From Allobosea sp. Root381 (GTDB lineage: Bacteria > Pseudomonadota > Alphaproteobacteria > Rhizobiales > Beijerinckiaceae), in contig NZ_LMJT01000011.1 in assembly GCF_001429395.1 (NCBI RefSeq), positions 40,139 to 104,138 on the forward strand: a stretch of 64,000 bases of DNA, written 5' to 3'. Below the pieces are notes generated by a model. It saw only the letters and a program-made list of their open reading frames with translations, searched no databases and had not been told where the DNA came from. Made by a program: the position numbers and the translations under genes. This document shows positions 29,149-41,189 of this stretch, one piece after another (the stretch's first letter is position 1; every line of letters begins with the position of its first letter).

Positions 29149-30975
29149 TCACTCGACCGTGACGGACTTCGCCAGGTTGCGGGGCTGATCGACGTCCTTA
29201 CCCATGAAGACGGCGGTCTGGTAGGCGATCATCTGGATCGGCAGCGCGTAGGCGATGGGTGCGAAGGTCGGGTCCATCTCCGGCATGATGATCGTCGCCT
29301 CCGGCACGATGCCGCATTCGGCAGCGCCCTTTGCGTCGGTGATCAGGATGATGCGGCCGCCGCGGGCTGCAACCTCCTGCATGTTGGAGGCGGTCTTCTC
29401 GAACAGGGTATCATGCGGCGCGACGACGATCACCGGCATGGATTCGTCGATCAGCGCGATCGGGCCGTGCTTGAGCTCGCCCGCCGGATAGCCCTCGGCG
29501 TGGATATAGCTGATTTCCTTGAGCTTCAGCGCTCCCTCCAGCGCCAGTGGGAAGGAGGTGCCTCGGCCGAGATAGAGCACGTCGCTCGCCTTGGAGAGCT
29601 CGCGGGCGAGCTTCTCGATCTGCGGCTCGAGTTCGAGCGCCTTGGCGATTAGGCCCGGCAAGGCTATCAGGCTCTGGACGTGGCGTGCCTCCTCCCCGGC
29701 AGAGAGCGTGCCGCGCCCACGCGCCGCGGCGAGGGCCAGGCAGGCGAGCGCGGTGAGCTGGCAGGTGAAGGCCTTAGTGGAGGCGACGCCGATCTCGGGG
29801 CCGGCGAGCGTTGGCGCAACGGCGTCGCTCTCGCGCGCGATCGTCGAGGTTGGAACGTTGACGATGGAGAGTACCTTCTGCCGCTCCTGCCGGGCATAGC
29901 GCAAGCAGGCGAGCGTGTCGGCCGTCTCGCCCGACTGCGAAACGAACAGGGCAAGCCCGTTCTCCGGCAGCGGCGCCTCGCGATAACGGAACTCGGAGGC
30001 GACATCGATCTCGACCGGCAGGCGGGCGAGCTTCTCGAACCAGTATTTTGCCGTCAACCCGGCGTAATAAGCGGTGCCGCAAGCGGAAACGGACAGGCGC
30101 GAGAGCGACTTCCAGTCGACCGTGCCCTCGAAGGGCAGGCGAACAGTGCCGGTAGCCATGTCGAGATATTGCGTCAGCGTATGGCCGACGACCTCGGGCT
30201 GCTCGTAGATCTCCTTCGCCATGAAGTGGCGGTGATTGCCTTTCTCCACCAGGAAGGCCCCGGCTGCGACGCGCTGGGCCCGGCGCTCGACCGTGTTGTT
30301 GGCCTTGTCGTAGAAGGTCGCGCCCTTCCGGTTGAGCACGACCCAGTCGCCCTCCTCCAGATAAGCGATGAGATTGGTGAAGGGCGCCAGCGCCAGCGCA
30401 TCCGAGCCGAGATACATCTCGCCATCGCCCACGCCGACCGCGAGAGGTGAGCCCTTGCGGGCGCCGATCAGCAGGTCCTCCTCGCCTTCGAACAGGAAGG
30501 CGAGCGCGAAAGCACCGTGGAGGCGCGGCAGGCTCGCGCCGACCGCGTCGACCGGCGTCAGGCCGCGGTCGAGCTCGCGGGTGACGAGATAGGCGACAAT
30601 CTCGGTGTCGGTCTCCGTCTCGAAGACATAGCCGTCCGCCTGCAGTTCGGCGCGCAGCTCGCGGAAATTCTCGATGATGCCGTTATGGACGACGGCGAGC
30701 TTGGCGGTCGCATGCGGATGCGCATTGGTCTCGTTGGGCTTGCCATGGGTGGCCCAGCGGGTGTGGCCGATGCCGATCAACCCTTCGAGAGGCTCGCTGG
30801 AGAGGCGCACCTCGAGATTCCTGAGCTTGCCTTCGGCACGGCGACGGGTGAGCTGGCCCCGCTCCAGCGTCGCGACGCCGGCGGAATCATAGCCGCGATA
30901 TTCGAGCCGCCTGAGCGCCTCGACGACCTGGGTCGCGACCGCTTCCTTGCCCAGTATCCCGACGATGCCGCACAT
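29149..30975 (-). CDS. glmS: Glutamine-fructose-6-phosphate aminotransferase (isomerizing)
   Basis: 608 residues, normal length. First step of UDP-N-acetylglucosamine synthesis: fructose 6-phosphate plus glutamine to glucosamine 6-phosphate. The catalytic Cys2 follows the initiator (MCGIVGILG), the N-terminal glutaminase has HTRWATHGKPNETNAHPH, two SIS domains follow (SACGTAYYAG, SQSGETADT, LGRGTSFPLALEGALKLKEISYIHAE), and the tail is NLAKSVTVE. It lies 114 bases downstream of glmU in the same direction. I see no glmS ribozyme in the leader. Confidence 0.98.
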   Translation of the reverse strand: MCGIVGILGKEAVATQVVEALRRLEYRGYDSAGVATLERGQLTRRRAEGKLRNLEVRLSSEPLEGLIGIGHTRWATHGKPNETNAHPHATAKLAVVHNGIIENFRELRAELQADGYVFETETDTEIVAYLVTRELDRGLTPVDAVGASLPRLHGAFALAFLFEGEEDLLIGARKGSPLAVGVGDGEMYLGSDALALAPFTNLIAYLEEGDWVVLNRKGATFYDKANNTVERRAQRVAAGAFLVEKGNHRHFMAKEIYEQPEVVGHTLTQYLDMATGTVRLPFEGTVDWKSLSRLSVSACGTAYYAGLTAKYWFEKLARLPVEIDVASEFRYREAPLPENGLALFVSQSGETADTLACLRYARQERQKVLSIVNVPTSTIARESDAVAPTLAGPEIGVASTKAFTCQLTALACLALAAARGRGTLSAGEEARHVQSLIALPGLIAKALELEPQIEKLARELSKASDVLYLGRGTSFPLALEGALKLKEISYIHAEGYPAGELKHGPIALIDESMPVIVVAPHDTLFEKTASNMQEVAARGGRIILITDAKGAAECGIVPEATIIMPEMDPTFAPIAYALPIQMIAYQTAVFMGKDVDQPRNLAKSVTVE

Positions 30976-31089
30976 GCGAGAACCTCTTCAGACGTTGCCG
31001 TTGCGAGCCGGCATAGCGGGCCGGCTCGACGAAGCAAAATCACTCTAAATGTCGAACTATGAACGCGGGCCTGCGCGAACGGCGCGGTT

Positions 31090-32463
31090 TCAGGGCTTCT
31101 TGGCCGCGGCCTTCCGCGCCTGCGAGGCTTCGCGGAAGGCGTGCGCCCAGCCTTCCTTGGTGACCTGACGGCCGCGCCCAACCGCGAGCGAATCCGGCGC
31201 GACGTCCTCGGTGATGACCGAGCCGGAGCCGATGAAGGCACCGTCCCCGATCGTGACGGGCGCGACCAGCGAGGAATTCGAGCCGACGAAGGCGCCGGCC
31301 CCGATCATCGTGCGATACTTGAAGAAACCGTCGTAATTGCAGGTAATTGTTCCGGCTCCGATATTGGCGTTGGCACCCACGGTGGCATCGCCGATATAGG
31401 TCAGGTGATTGATCTTGGCGCCGGCGCCGATCTCGGCAGCCTTCACCTCGACGAAATTGCCGACCCGGGCCTTGGCGGCGAGCCGCGCGCCCGGTCGCAG
31501 ACGGCCATAGGGCCCCACCGACGCCCCCGGGCCGATCTCGGCGCCCTCCAGATGCGAGAAGGCGTGAATCACAGCGCCATCGGCGACGCTGACGCCAGGA
31601 CCAAAGACGACATGCGGCTCGATCACCACGTCGCGGCCGATAAGCGTATCGTGACTGAAGAAGACCGTCTCGGGCGCCGTCAGCGTCGCGCCTTCCGCCA
31701 TAACGGCGAGACGCTTGCGCCGCTGGAACTCGGCTTCCGCCGAAGCGAGCTGGATGCGGTCGTTGATGCCCTGGACCTCGCTCTCCGGCGCTGTCAGCGC
31801 GCCTGTGGCCAGCCCGCGCGAGCGCGCGACCGCAACCGCGTCGGTCAGGTAGAACTCGGACTGGGCGTTGTCGTTGCCGATCGCATCCAGCAACGACAGC
31901 GCCTGCTTGCCATCGAGCGCCATCATGCCGGCATTGCAGAGGCGGATCTCGCGCTGTTCCGGCGTCGCATCCTTGTGTTCGACGATGGCCTCGAGTTCGC
32001 CGTCGCGCGTAACGAGCCGGCCATAGCCTGACGGGTCGCGGGCTTCGAAGCCGAGCGCGACGACGGCCTTGCCGCCGGAGAGCGCGGCACGCAGCGCGCC
32101 GAATGTCTCGGGGCGGAGCAGCGGCGTGTCGGCGAAGGCGAGGATGACATCGTCGTAGCCCACTGCCAGCGCCTCACGCGCCGCCAACGCCGCATGGGCT
32201 GTGCCGCGCCGCTCGGCCTGGATCGCGATCTGCGCATTTGGAAGCAGCGCCTGCGCCTCGCGCGCGACCTCCGGCCGATCGGGGCTGGTGACGACGACCA
32301 CGGCATCCGCGCCGGCCTCGGACAGCGATGCCAGCGCATGCGCGAGCAGCGAGCGGCCACCGACCTCATGCAGAACCTTCGGCCGCCCGGATTTCATCCG
32401 TGTCCCCTCGCCCGCTGCGAGGAGAATCGCGAGGCAGGACCGGCCGGACTGCATTTCCGTCAT
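31090..32463 (-). CDS. glmU: Bifunctional UDP-N-acetylglucosamine pyrophosphorylase / glucosamine-1-phosphate N-acetyltransferase
   Basis: 457 residues. N-terminal uridylyltransferase with [23 protein letters not shown] (about 13-35) and a C-terminal left-handed beta-helix acetyltransferase (about 255-440) with [22 protein letters not shown] in pieces. Makes UDP-GlcNAc for peptidoglycan and lipid A. ATG 32463 is preferred to the longer open frame because it is preceded by AAAGGA and starts just before the nucleotide-binding loop. Divergent from opgG. Confidence 0.97.
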   Translation of the reverse strand: MTEMQSGRSCLAILLAAGEGTRMKSGRPKVLHEVGGRSLLAHALASLSEAGADAVVVVTSPDRPEVAREAQALLPNAQIAIQAERRGTAHAALAAREALAVGYDDVILAFADTPLLRPETFGALRAALSGGKAVVALGFEARDPSGYGRLVTRDGELEAIVEHKDATPEQREIRLCNAGMMALDGKQALSLLDAIGNDNAQSEFYLTDAVAVARSRGLATGALTAPESEVQGINDRIQLASAEAEFQRRKRLAVMAEGATLTAPETVFFSHDTLIGRDVVIEPHVVFGPGVSVADGAVIHAFSHLEGAEIGPGASVGPYGRLRPGARLAAKARVGNFVEVKAAEIGAGAKINHLTYIGDATVGANANIGAGTITCNYDGFFKYRTMIGAGAFVGSNSSLVAPVTIGDGAFIGSGSVITEDVAPDSLAVGRGRQVTKEGWAHAFREASQARKAAAKKP

Positions 32464-32723
32464 GATTGTCGTTTCCTTTGCGGCGAATGGCTGGCCGCGC
32501 GGCGCCGAACGCGGGCGCTGGCGGTTGGTGCCGCGCGGAGCCTCGCAGGTGCCGTCGATAGACGATTCGGCCGGCATTCGCCAAAGTCAACATGGTAGCC
32601 GCCTCGTCCGGCTGAGACCAGCACAAGGAGACGAGCGATCCGCTACGAATTAGCGATACTGCCGCTTTTCAGATCACGGCGAAATGCTCTAGAAGCGCGA
32701 GTGGGCGAGGGTAGCGCCCGCTG

Positions 32724-34298
32724 ATGTTGGATATGATGTCGAAACCCTTGAATCGTCGGCAGTTTCTCGAAGCCTCCGGCGGCGCGGCGGCAGCCTCGCT
32801 GATCGCGGCCGGCGCAGCCCATGCGCAGACGCTCTCGCCGACCGCAGCGATCAACCAAGCCTTCCTTTTCGAAGGGAAACAGTTCGACGCTTCGCTGGTG
32901 GTGGATGCTGCGCGCATCCTGGCGCAGCGCCCGGTCGTGCCGCAGGTCGCGACCGATCTGCCCGACGGCTATGCCACCCTGCCTTTCGACCAATATTCCG
33001 GCATCCGGGCGCAGCCGAACGCCCTGATCTGGGCTGGCGATAACCGCGGCTTCACGGTCGAGCCGCTGCATCGCGGTTATGTCTTCGCGAATCCGGTGAG
33101 CCTTTTCACGGTCGAGGACCAGACGGTGCGGCGTGTCGCCTTCGACCGCAGCAAGTTCGACTACGGGCGTGTGACGCCGCCGCCGGCCAATGTCGACCTG
33201 CAGTTCTCGGGCATGCGGATCGCCACCGGGCTGGAACGACCCTTCGAGGTCGCGACCTTCCAGGGCGCGACATTCTTCCGGTCGCTGGCGCGGGGGCAGA
33301 ATTTCGGAGCGATCGCGCGCGCCCTGATCCTACGGCCGGGCGAAACGCGCGGCGAAGAGATCCCATTCTTCCGCGCCTTCTGGATCGAGCGGCCGACCCC
33401 CGCCTCCGGCCTGCTCGTGATTCACGCCCTGCTCGATTCCGAGAGCCTGACGGGCGCGGTCCGGATGACGCTGCGCCCGGGCGACGTCACGCTGATCGAT
33501 GTCGAGATGACGCTGTTCGCGCGCCAGGCGCTCGACCATGTCGGCTTCGGCTGCACCATGGGCACCTTCCTTTCGGGCCCGCAAAGCCGGCGCACCTTCG
33601 ACGATGTGCGGCCGGCCGTTCACGAGGTTTCCGGTGTGCAGATGCGCTCCGGCACCGGCGAATGGATCTACCGGCCGGTCAGCAACCCGGCGACCCTGCA
33701 GGTTTCCTCCTTCGTCGACAACAACCCCAAGGGCTTCGGCCTCGTCCAGCGCGAGCGCGACCCCACCGCCTTCATGGATGACGACCAGCGCTTCGAGCTG
33801 CGGCCGAGCGTCTGGATGGAACCGCTGGGCGAATGGGCAGCCGGTTCAGTTCAGCTCATCGAGATTCCCAGCGAATCCGACGCCAACGACAACATCATCA
33901 TGTATTGGCGGCCGCGCCAGCCGCTCGCGGCCGGCAGCGAAACGGCGGTCGCCTATCGCCAGGCCTGGTGCTGGCAGCCGCCGGAGCGACCGGGCCTCGC
34001 CCTCACCACGCGCGTGCGCCAGGGACGGGGCACGCAGACGCGGCGGCGCCGCTTCATCGTGGACTTCACCGGCGACAAGCTGGCGGATCCCGCCATGGTC
34101 GCCTCGACCCGCGCCAACATCACGACGCAACCGGGCCAGATCCACAATGTCCGGCTCTGGCCCTTCCCCGAGCGCAAGCTGATGCGGGTCGGCTTCGAGG
34201 TCGATCCCGGCACGGAAACGCTTTGCGAGCTCAGGCTCGTGCTGGAGTCCGGCGGGCAGCCGGTTTCCGAAACCTGGTTGAACCGATGGACGTGGTAA
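32724..34298 (+). CDS. opgG: Periplasmic glucan biosynthesis protein OpgG/OpgD
   Basis: 524 residues. Periplasmic protein needed for beta-1,2 and branched osmoregulated glucans. N-terminal twin-arginine signal with NRRQFLEASGG (Arg 11-12), a hydrophobic alanine-rich core and cleavage after GAAHA. The mature part starts with a typical MdoG pattern: FDQYSGIRAQPNALIW and VEPLHRGYVFANPVSLFTV. A Tat rather than Sec signal makes it resemble OpgD. Its stop lies 13 bases inside opgH, so the pair is coupled as in other proteobacteria. Confidence 0.94.
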   Translation: MLDMMSKPLNRRQFLEASGGAAAASLIAAGAAHAQTLSPTAAINQAFLFEGKQFDASLVVDAARILAQRPVVPQVATDLPDGYATLPFDQYSGIRAQPNALIWAGDNRGFTVEPLHRGYVFANPVSLFTVEDQTVRRVAFDRSKFDYGRVTPPPANVDLQFSGMRIATGLERPFEVATFQGATFFRSLARGQNFGAIARALILRPGETRGEEIPFFRAFWIERPTPASGLLVIHALLDSESLTGAVRMTLRPGDVTLIDVEMTLFARQALDHVGFGCTMGTFLSGPQSRRTFDDVRPAVHEVSGVQMRSGTGEWIYRPVSNPATLQVSSFVDNNPKGFGLVQRERDPTAFMDDDQRFELRPSVWMEPLGEWAAGSVQLIEIPSESDANDNIIMYWRPRQPLAAGSETAVAYRQAWCWQPPERPGLALTTRVRQGRGTQTRRRRFIVDFTGDKLADPAMVASTRANITTQPGQIHNVRLWPFPERKLMRVGFEVDPGTETLCELRLVLESGGQPVSETWLNRWTW

Positions 34299-36469
34299 CC
34301 GCGATCCGCCCCGACGAGTCCGCACCGCGGACGCGATCCTCCATGGCGGCGCACGAACCTGCGACTCCGCCCGAAAGCCGGCTGGTCATGCCGGTGCAGT
34401 CGTTCCGAAGCTGGAGCGCGTCCGACCGGAGGAAGCCGGTCGCGCCGCAAAGCTGGACGACGCCCTGGCTGAAGCGGCTCTTCGTCTTCGGCGGCGGGCT
34501 GGTGCTGACGGCTTACGGCGCCTGGGAAATGTACAATGTCGTGTCGGTCAGCCGCACGACATCCCTCCAGTACGTGCTGCTCGTGCTGTTCACGATCAAC
34601 TTCTCCTGGATCGCGCTCGCCTTCACCAGCGCGGTGCTCGGCTTCTTCGGGCTCCTGTTCGGCAAGAGCCGTTCGGAACGCGTCGAGGCGCTGAAGCACC
34701 GCACCGTCGTGGTCATGCCGATCTACAACGAGTCGACGGCGCGCACTTTCGCGGCGCTGGCGGCGATTCGCGAATCAGTCGAGGCAACCGGGCTCGGCGA
34801 CCATTTCGACTACTTCATCGTGTCGGACACGACGAACCCGGATGTCTGGGTCGCCGAGGAGCGGGCCTTCCTGGCGCTGCGCGAGCGGCTCGGCCCGGAT
34901 TCGCGGGTCTACTATCGGCATCGTCCCAAGAACCATCACCGCAAAGCCGGCAACATCGCCGATTTCGTGACGCGCTGGGGCGGCCATTACGAGCACATGG
35001 TCGTGCTCGACGCCGACAGCCTGATGACCGGCACCTGCATCGTGCGCCTTGCCGCGGCGATGGAGGCCGATCCCGATTCCGGCATCATCCAGTCGCTGCC
35101 GCTGATCATCAACCGCAACACCTTTTTCGCCCGACTGCAGCAGTTCGCGGCGAGGGTCTACGGGCCGGTGATCGCGACGGGGCTCGCGATGTGGTCCGGC
35201 CGCGACGGCAATTACTGGGGCCATAACGCGATCATCCGCACCAAGGCCTTCGCCGACCATTGCGGCCTGCCCGATCTCAAGGGCAAGCCGCCCTTCGGCG
35301 GCCATGTGCTCAGCCATGACTTCGTCGAGGCCGCGTTGATCCGGCGCGCCGGCTGGTCGGTCTACATGCTGCCGGACCTGATCGGGTCCTATGAGGAAAG
35401 CCCGCCCTCGCTGATCGACGTCTCGGTGCGCGACCGGCGCTGGTGCCAGGGCAACCTGCAGCATTCGCGGGTGATCGGCGCCAAGGGCTTCGTGATGCCG
35501 ACGCGCCAGCATTTCGCGACGGGCATCATGGGCTATCTGGCCTCGCCCTTCTGGCTGCTGCAACTCGTCGTCGGTATCCTGATCGTGCTCCAGGTCAGCT
35601 ATGCGCGGCCGGAGTACTTCACCCAGGAATTCACGCTGTTTCCGGTCTGGCCGCGCTTCGACCCCGAACGCGCCTTGAACCTGTTCGCGTTGACCATGGC
35701 GATTCTGCTCGCGCCCAAGCTCTTCGGGCTGCTGCTGACGCTGTTCAACGGCAAGCTGCGCCGGGCCGGAGGCGGCGCGATCCGCCTCGTGACCTCGGCC
35801 CTGATCGAGGTCCTGTTCTCGGCCTTCTTCGCGCCGATCATGATGCTCATCCAATCGGGATCGGTGTTCCAGATCCTGCTCGGGCGCGACACTGGCTGGA
35901 ATCCGCAACGCCGCGACGATGGCTCGATTCCGCTGAAGGACATCATCCGCCGCCACCGTACCCATACCGTACTCGGGGTGGTGACGGGCCTGTCGGCCTT
36001 CATGATCGCGACCTCGCTGTTCGCCTGGATGTCGCCCACCATCGTCGGCCTCGTGCTCGCGATCCCGCTGTCATGGGCATCGGGCCAGCTTGCGATCGGG
36101 CTTTGGCTCAAGCGGCACAAGCTCCTGGTGACGCCCGAAGAAGGCGAGCCGCCGGCCGTGGCGCTACGCGCCAATGCCCTTCAGGCCGAGTTCGACGAGG
36201 CCGGCTTCGACGATGCCGACGGCCTGAGGGCCCTGCATGCCGATCCGGCACTGCGCGAGGCGCATGAAGCGATGCTGCCGGCGAATGCTCCACGCCGTCG
36301 CGGCGAGATCGAGCCCGACCGTGCCGTGGCACAGGCCAAGCTGGTCGACGCCGAGACCATCGACGACGCGGCTATCTGGCTGAAGCCGAAGGAGCGCATG
36401 GTCGTGCTGCACGACCGCGCCATGGTGGCGCTTCTGGCCTCCCTGCCCGGCCCGCGCGCCGCCGACTGA
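34286..36469 (+). CDS. opgH: Glucans biosynthesis glucosyltransferase OpgH (MdoH)
   Basis: 727 residues; inner-membrane GT2 synthase that polymerises UDP-glucose and moves the glucan to the periplasm. Seen: two N-terminal helices (LFVFGGGLVLTAYGAWEMY, then VLLVLFTINFSWIALAFTSA), PIYNESTARTFAAL, VVLDADSLMTG (DxD-like), QSLPL, the RRWCQGN motif in place of QxxRW, and several C-terminal helices. Shorter than E. coli MdoH (about 850). ATG 34286 overlaps the end of opgG by 13 bases; the frame opens earlier but only inside opgG. Confidence 0.95.
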   Translation: MDVVTAIRPDESAPRTRSSMAAHEPATPPESRLVMPVQSFRSWSASDRRKPVAPQSWTTPWLKRLFVFGGGLVLTAYGAWEMYNVVSVSRTTSLQYVLLVLFTINFSWIALAFTSAVLGFFGLLFGKSRSERVEALKHRTVVVMPIYNESTARTFAALAAIRESVEATGLGDHFDYFIVSDTTNPDVWVAEERAFLALRERLGPDSRVYYRHRPKNHHRKAGNIADFVTRWGGHYEHMVVLDADSLMTGTCIVRLAAAMEADPDSGIIQSLPLIINRNTFFARLQQFAARVYGPVIATGLAMWSGRDGNYWGHNAIIRTKAFADHCGLPDLKGKPPFGGHVLSHDFVEAALIRRAGWSVYMLPDLIGSYEESPPSLIDVSVRDRRWCQGNLQHSRVIGAKGFVMPTRQHFATGIMGYLASPFWLLQLVVGILIVLQVSYARPEYFTQEFTLFPVWPRFDPERALNLFALTMAILLAPKLFGLLLTLFNGKLRRAGGGAIRLVTSALIEVLFSAFFAPIMMLIQSGSVFQILLGRDTGWNPQRRDDGSIPLKDIIRRHRTHTVLGVVTGLSAFMIATSLFAWMSPTIVGLVLAIPLSWASGQLAIGLWLKRHKLLVTPEEGEPPAVALRANALQAEFDEAGFDDADGLRALHADPALREAHEAMLPANAPRRRGEIEPDRAVAQAKLVDAETIDDAAIWLKPKERMVVLHDRAMVALLASLPGPRAAD

Positions 36470-36497
36470 AGCCTACTGCGGACGCCCGGCGTTTTAT

Positions 36498-36902
36498 TCA
36501 GAAACTCATCGCGGCGGCGTTGATCACGCCGGCCGCCAGCGAGGCCGCGCCGAGGAACAGCGCGGCGGCGAGTTCGCCAGCCGCGATTCGAGCCGAAAGA
36601 TTGGGCAGGACCAGCCTGACCAGCGCATAGACGATCAATTGCACGACGATGGCGACCGCCCCCCAGATCACGAGATCGGGAATGGTGTTGGCGTGAACGA
36701 CCGCGCTCGAGAGTGGCAGCGCGAAACCCGTCAGGCTTAGCCCGAGAGACAGCGCCGCCGCGATGTTGTTCTGCCGGATCAGGCCGAACTCGTTATGCGA
36801 GGTCGCCAGTGTGTAGACCAGCAGGTAGAGCCCGACCAGGACCAGAGATACCGAGAAGAACAGGAGGAAATCGGGTAGCTTGAGCAGCGCCTGCGCGATC
36901 AT
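36498..36902 (-). CDS. DUF350 family membrane protein
   Basis: 134 residues with four predicted helices. The DUF350 signature is visible as LYTLATSHNEFGLIRQNNIAAALSLG in part and GFALPLSSAVVHA. Function unknown; homologues are often near polyamine-like ATP-grasp genes or stress genes, neither of which is present. Convergent with opgH, 28 bases apart. Confidence 0.88.
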   Translation of the reverse strand: MIAQALLKLPDFLLFFSVSLVLVGLYLLVYTLATSHNEFGLIRQNNIAAALSLGLSLTGFALPLSSAVVHANTIPDLVIWGAVAIVVQLIVYALVRLVLPNLSARIAAGELAAALFLGAASLAAGVINAAAMSF

Positions 36903-37028
36903 GGTCGTCTCGAATCCCCCTGAAGCATAGACCCGAAAAGCGCCGCGCGGTTTTCGGCAAATATCGAGGCAAGATCGAATATCCGGATCATCGCTCGATG
37001 ATCCGGTCGATTGCGTCTACCCCGGCCC

Positions 37029-37940
37029 TCAACTCAGCTCGAAGGCAATGACGCAGCCATGCGCAGCCTCGGGCGGAACCACGATGCGCTCGTCGCCCTG
37101 CGCAAAGGATATGCCTGCCGCCTCGAGCCGTTGCGCCACGGCGTCGAGATCGGGCACGGCAACGCAGAAGCCCAGGAAGCGGGCCGGCGTCGTGTCGGGC
37201 TCGACATGGTAGATCGCCTGCGCGGCTTCCGGGTCCAGCACGTCGATGCGCCCGCGCGGCAGGGTCAGGACCAGATCGGCATTGCCCTCCAGCACCTCGG
37301 GAGAGCCGGCGAAGGTGGTCAGGAAGTCGCGATGGGCCGCTGGATCGCCGGTGACGATGATGGCCGATGCGAGGCCCGTCGCGCCGTTGCCATGCTGCTG
37401 GAACGCAGGATTCCAGAAATTTTGGGGCTCGTGCTGCTGGCAGACGAAGAAGCCGCACTCAGGCGCGAGCGGGTCGGCCGCGAAGGCAAGCGAAAAGGCG
37501 ACACGCACCTCGCTGCCATCCGGGCGCCTGGCCTGGCGCTCGAAGAAGAACGGCTCGAAGTCCCCGATCCCCGCGCGCTGGAACGCGGCGGCATCGGCCG
37601 TCGCATCGGTGCTTTCCAGAACCAGCATGGAGAGCCCCTCGCCACGATCCAGCGCGTCGCGGACGAAGCTGCCGAATGAAAAGGTACGAGGCGTGGGCGG
37701 CAGGAGCGCCTTCTCGTCGCCGATCGTGATCAGCTCAAGGAAGGAGCCGGGGAACTGGACGATCCGGTTTTCGGTGCCCCAGGGGTGGCGATTGCGGGCG
37801 CCCACCTTGAAGCCGAGCTTTTCGTAGAACGCCCCTGCGGCATCGAGGTCGCGGACCCCGATGACCAGATGGTCGAGCCCGCGTGGGGCTGGCGCGTGGA
37901 TCGGGGCGGTCTGGACGGTGTCGGGCATGGGTTCGCTCAC
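37029..37940 (-). CDS. VOC family (glyoxalase-like) protein
   Basis: 303 residues made of two vicinal-oxygen-chelate modules. The N-terminal one starts LDHLVIGVRDLDAAGAFYEKLGFKVG (about 22-47); the second runs about 160-300 with MEREE-like LEAAGISFAQGDERIVVPP. Looks like the Glyoxalase_3 (PF13468) group, whose substrates are mostly unknown. Starts MSEP; a second possible start at Met5. No obvious operon partner. Confidence 0.85.
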   Translation of the reverse strand: MSEPMPDTVQTAPIHAPAPRGLDHLVIGVRDLDAAGAFYEKLGFKVGARNRHPWGTENRIVQFPGSFLELITIGDEKALLPPTPRTFSFGSFVRDALDRGEGLSMLVLESTDATADAAAFQRAGIGDFEPFFFERQARRPDGSEVRVAFSLAFAADPLAPECGFFVCQQHEPQNFWNPAFQQHGNGATGLASAIIVTGDPAAHRDFLTTFAGSPEVLEGNADLVLTLPRGRIDVLDPEAAQAIYHVEPDTTPARFLGFCVAVPDLDAVAQRLEAAGISFAQGDERIVVPPEAAHGCVIAFELS

Positions 37941-38021
37941 TGCGGCAGGCTCGGAATCCCACCTCTAGCAGGTCGCCCGGCCCGGGTCAGCCCGGACCCG
38001 CCAAAGCCGGGCCGAACCGGC

Positions 38022-39656
<1,635 letters not shown>

Positions 39657-39783
39657 TCACCTTTAACGCCAGGGTTTCGATTCGGTAAGCGCTTCGATGC
39701 AGGCCGCCCCCGCACGATACGCTTGTCCACAACGGAGAAGCGGGATCTGTTTTTTCGAAACAGTACCTGCCTCCCCAAAAGAG

Positions 39784-39805
39784 AGGGGCCGGTCGCCCGG
39801 CCCCT
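39784..39805 (-). terminator. Rho-independent terminator of secG
   Basis: Perfect 9-base stem AGGGGCCGG / CCGGCCCCT (39784-39792 and 39797-39805) with a 4-base loop. Read on the minus strand it is followed by CTCTTTTGG. It starts 11 bases after the secG stop. Confidence 0.7.
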
Positions 39806-39815
39806 GCCCTCGTCC

Positions 39816-40220
39816 TTACTGCTGCGGCGCCGGAGGCGCCGGCGTCGGCGGTTGCGGCGCGCCGCTCGGCGCCTGCATCTGCCGGAGCTGGTCGAGAACG
39901 CCGCCGGCATTGGGCGCGCTCGGGCCGCCGGGTGTAACAGGCGCATTCGTCGCGGGCGCGCCGTCGATGATCGAGCGCTGGACACGGCCGCTGCTCGCCA
40001 TCACGGCGAGCACGATCGAGGTCAGGAAGAAGGCGCCCGCGAGAATTGCGGTCGTCCGCGTCAGCGCGTTGGCTTGGCCGCGGCCGGTCATGAAGCCGCC
40101 GGCGCCAGCGCCGCCGCCCGAGCCCATGCCGAGCCCGCCGCCCTCGGAACGCTGCAGCAGGACCACGCCGACGAGCGCGACCACGATGATCAGGTGGATG
40201 ACGATGATGACGTTCTGCAT
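39816..40220 (-). CDS. secG: Protein-export membrane protein SecG
   Basis: 134 residues. Two helices (about 3-21, VIIVIHLIIVVALVGVVLLQ, and about 56-74) with the hallmark LLQRSEGGGLGMGSGGG and TRTTAILAGAFFLTSIVLA between and in them. Alpha-proteobacterial SecG usually has the long Pro/Ala-rich tail seen here. Stabilises the SecYEG channel. ATG 40220 begins the first helix; the open frame upstream has no conserved content. Confidence 0.93.
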   Translation of the reverse strand: MQNVIIVIHLIIVVALVGVVLLQRSEGGGLGMGSGGGAGAGGFMTGRGQANALTRTTAILAGAFFLTSIVLAVMASSGRVQRSIIDGAPATNAPVTPGGPSAPNAGGVLDQLRQMQAPSGAPQPPTPAPPAPQQ

Positions 40221-40427
40221 GTTCTCAACAGACTGAGACGGGCTCACGAAATGGGTATGGCGCGAGCCGCCGCCAAGGGCTGCCCGCACCTCCTGCCCGC
40301 CTCTCGCCGGGACCCGGCAGGCGAACTCGGCGCGGCACATAGCATGAGCCGGCGAAGCGCACCACCCCGGAAGAGCCGCCATGCGGGCATTCGCACGGCG
40401 TCATCCGAGCGGCGCGACTTGTCGGCC

Positions 40428-41189
40428 TCAGGCGCAGGCGCGGGCGATCGCCAGGAAGTCCCCGGCCTTGAGGCTGGCGCCGCCGACGAGCGCGCCATCG
40501 ACATTGGCGACATTCATCAGCTCGGCGGCGTTCGACGGCTTGACCGATCCGCCGTAGAGCAGCCGGACACCGGCCGCGGCGGCCTTGCCGAGCAGCCGGG
40601 CGAGCTCGGTGCGGATAGCCTCATGCATTTCCGCGACATCGGCCGCAGTCGGCGTCAAACCAGTGCCGATCGCCCAGACCGGTTCATAGGCAACGACCAG
40701 CGTCGCCGCCGTCGAGCCCTCGGGCAACGAGCCGCGCAGCTGCTTCTTCACCATGGCGAGCGCCTTTCCGGCCTCGCGTTCATCCTTCGTCTCGCCGACG
40801 CAGACGATCGGCACGATCCGGGCCTTCTGCGCCGCCTCGGCCTTGGCCTTCACCGTCGCGTTGCTCTCGCCATGCAGCGTGCGCCGCTCGGAATGGCCGA
40901 CGATCGCGAAGGTGCCCCCGGCATCCGCCAGCATCGCGGCCGAGATCTCGCCGGTGAAGGCGCCGCTTGCTTGCGTGCTGCAATCCTGGCCACCGGTGGC
41001 GATGCGCGAGCCGATCAGCGCGACGCTGGTGGGATAGAGCAGGCTGGCCGGCGGGCAAATGGCGAGGTCGACCGCTCCTGCGAACTCCGCGTCGTAGCCC
41101 TTGGCGACCTCGGCCGCGATGGCAAGATCGGCCTTGAGCCCGTTCATCTTCCAGTTGCCGGCCACAAGCGGCCTGATGCTGCGCGTCAC
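40428..41189 (-). CDS. tpiA: Triose-phosphate isomerase
   Basis: 253 residues, normal length. Interconverts dihydroxyacetone phosphate and glyceraldehyde 3-phosphate. Seen: AGNWKMNG (about 9-16, catalytic Lys), VGHSERR (catalytic His about 99), the catalytic glutamate in [13 protein letters not shown] (about 173) and [14 protein letters not shown] 41189 with GGAGG upstream gives the usual N-terminus; a longer frame to 41246 is less likely. Divergent from ppiD. Confidence 0.97.
   Translation of the reverse strand: MTRSIRPLVAGNWKMNGLKADLAIAAEVAKGYDAEFAGAVDLAICPPASLLYPTSVALIGSRIATGGQDCSTQASGAFTGEISAAMLADAGGTFAIVGHSERRTLHGESNATVKAKAEAAQKARIVPIVCVGETKDEREAGKALAMVKKQLRGSLPEGSTAATLVVAYEPVWAIGTGLTPTAADVAEMHEAIRTELARLLGKAAAAGVRLLYGGSVKPSNAAELMNVANVDGALVGGASLKAGDFLAIARACA

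Noticed and set aside
30976..31089. Possible glmS ribozyme or riboswitch in the glmU-glmS gap
   Set aside because: Only 114 bases, no recognisable ribozyme core, and such ribozymes are typical of Gram-positive bacteria.
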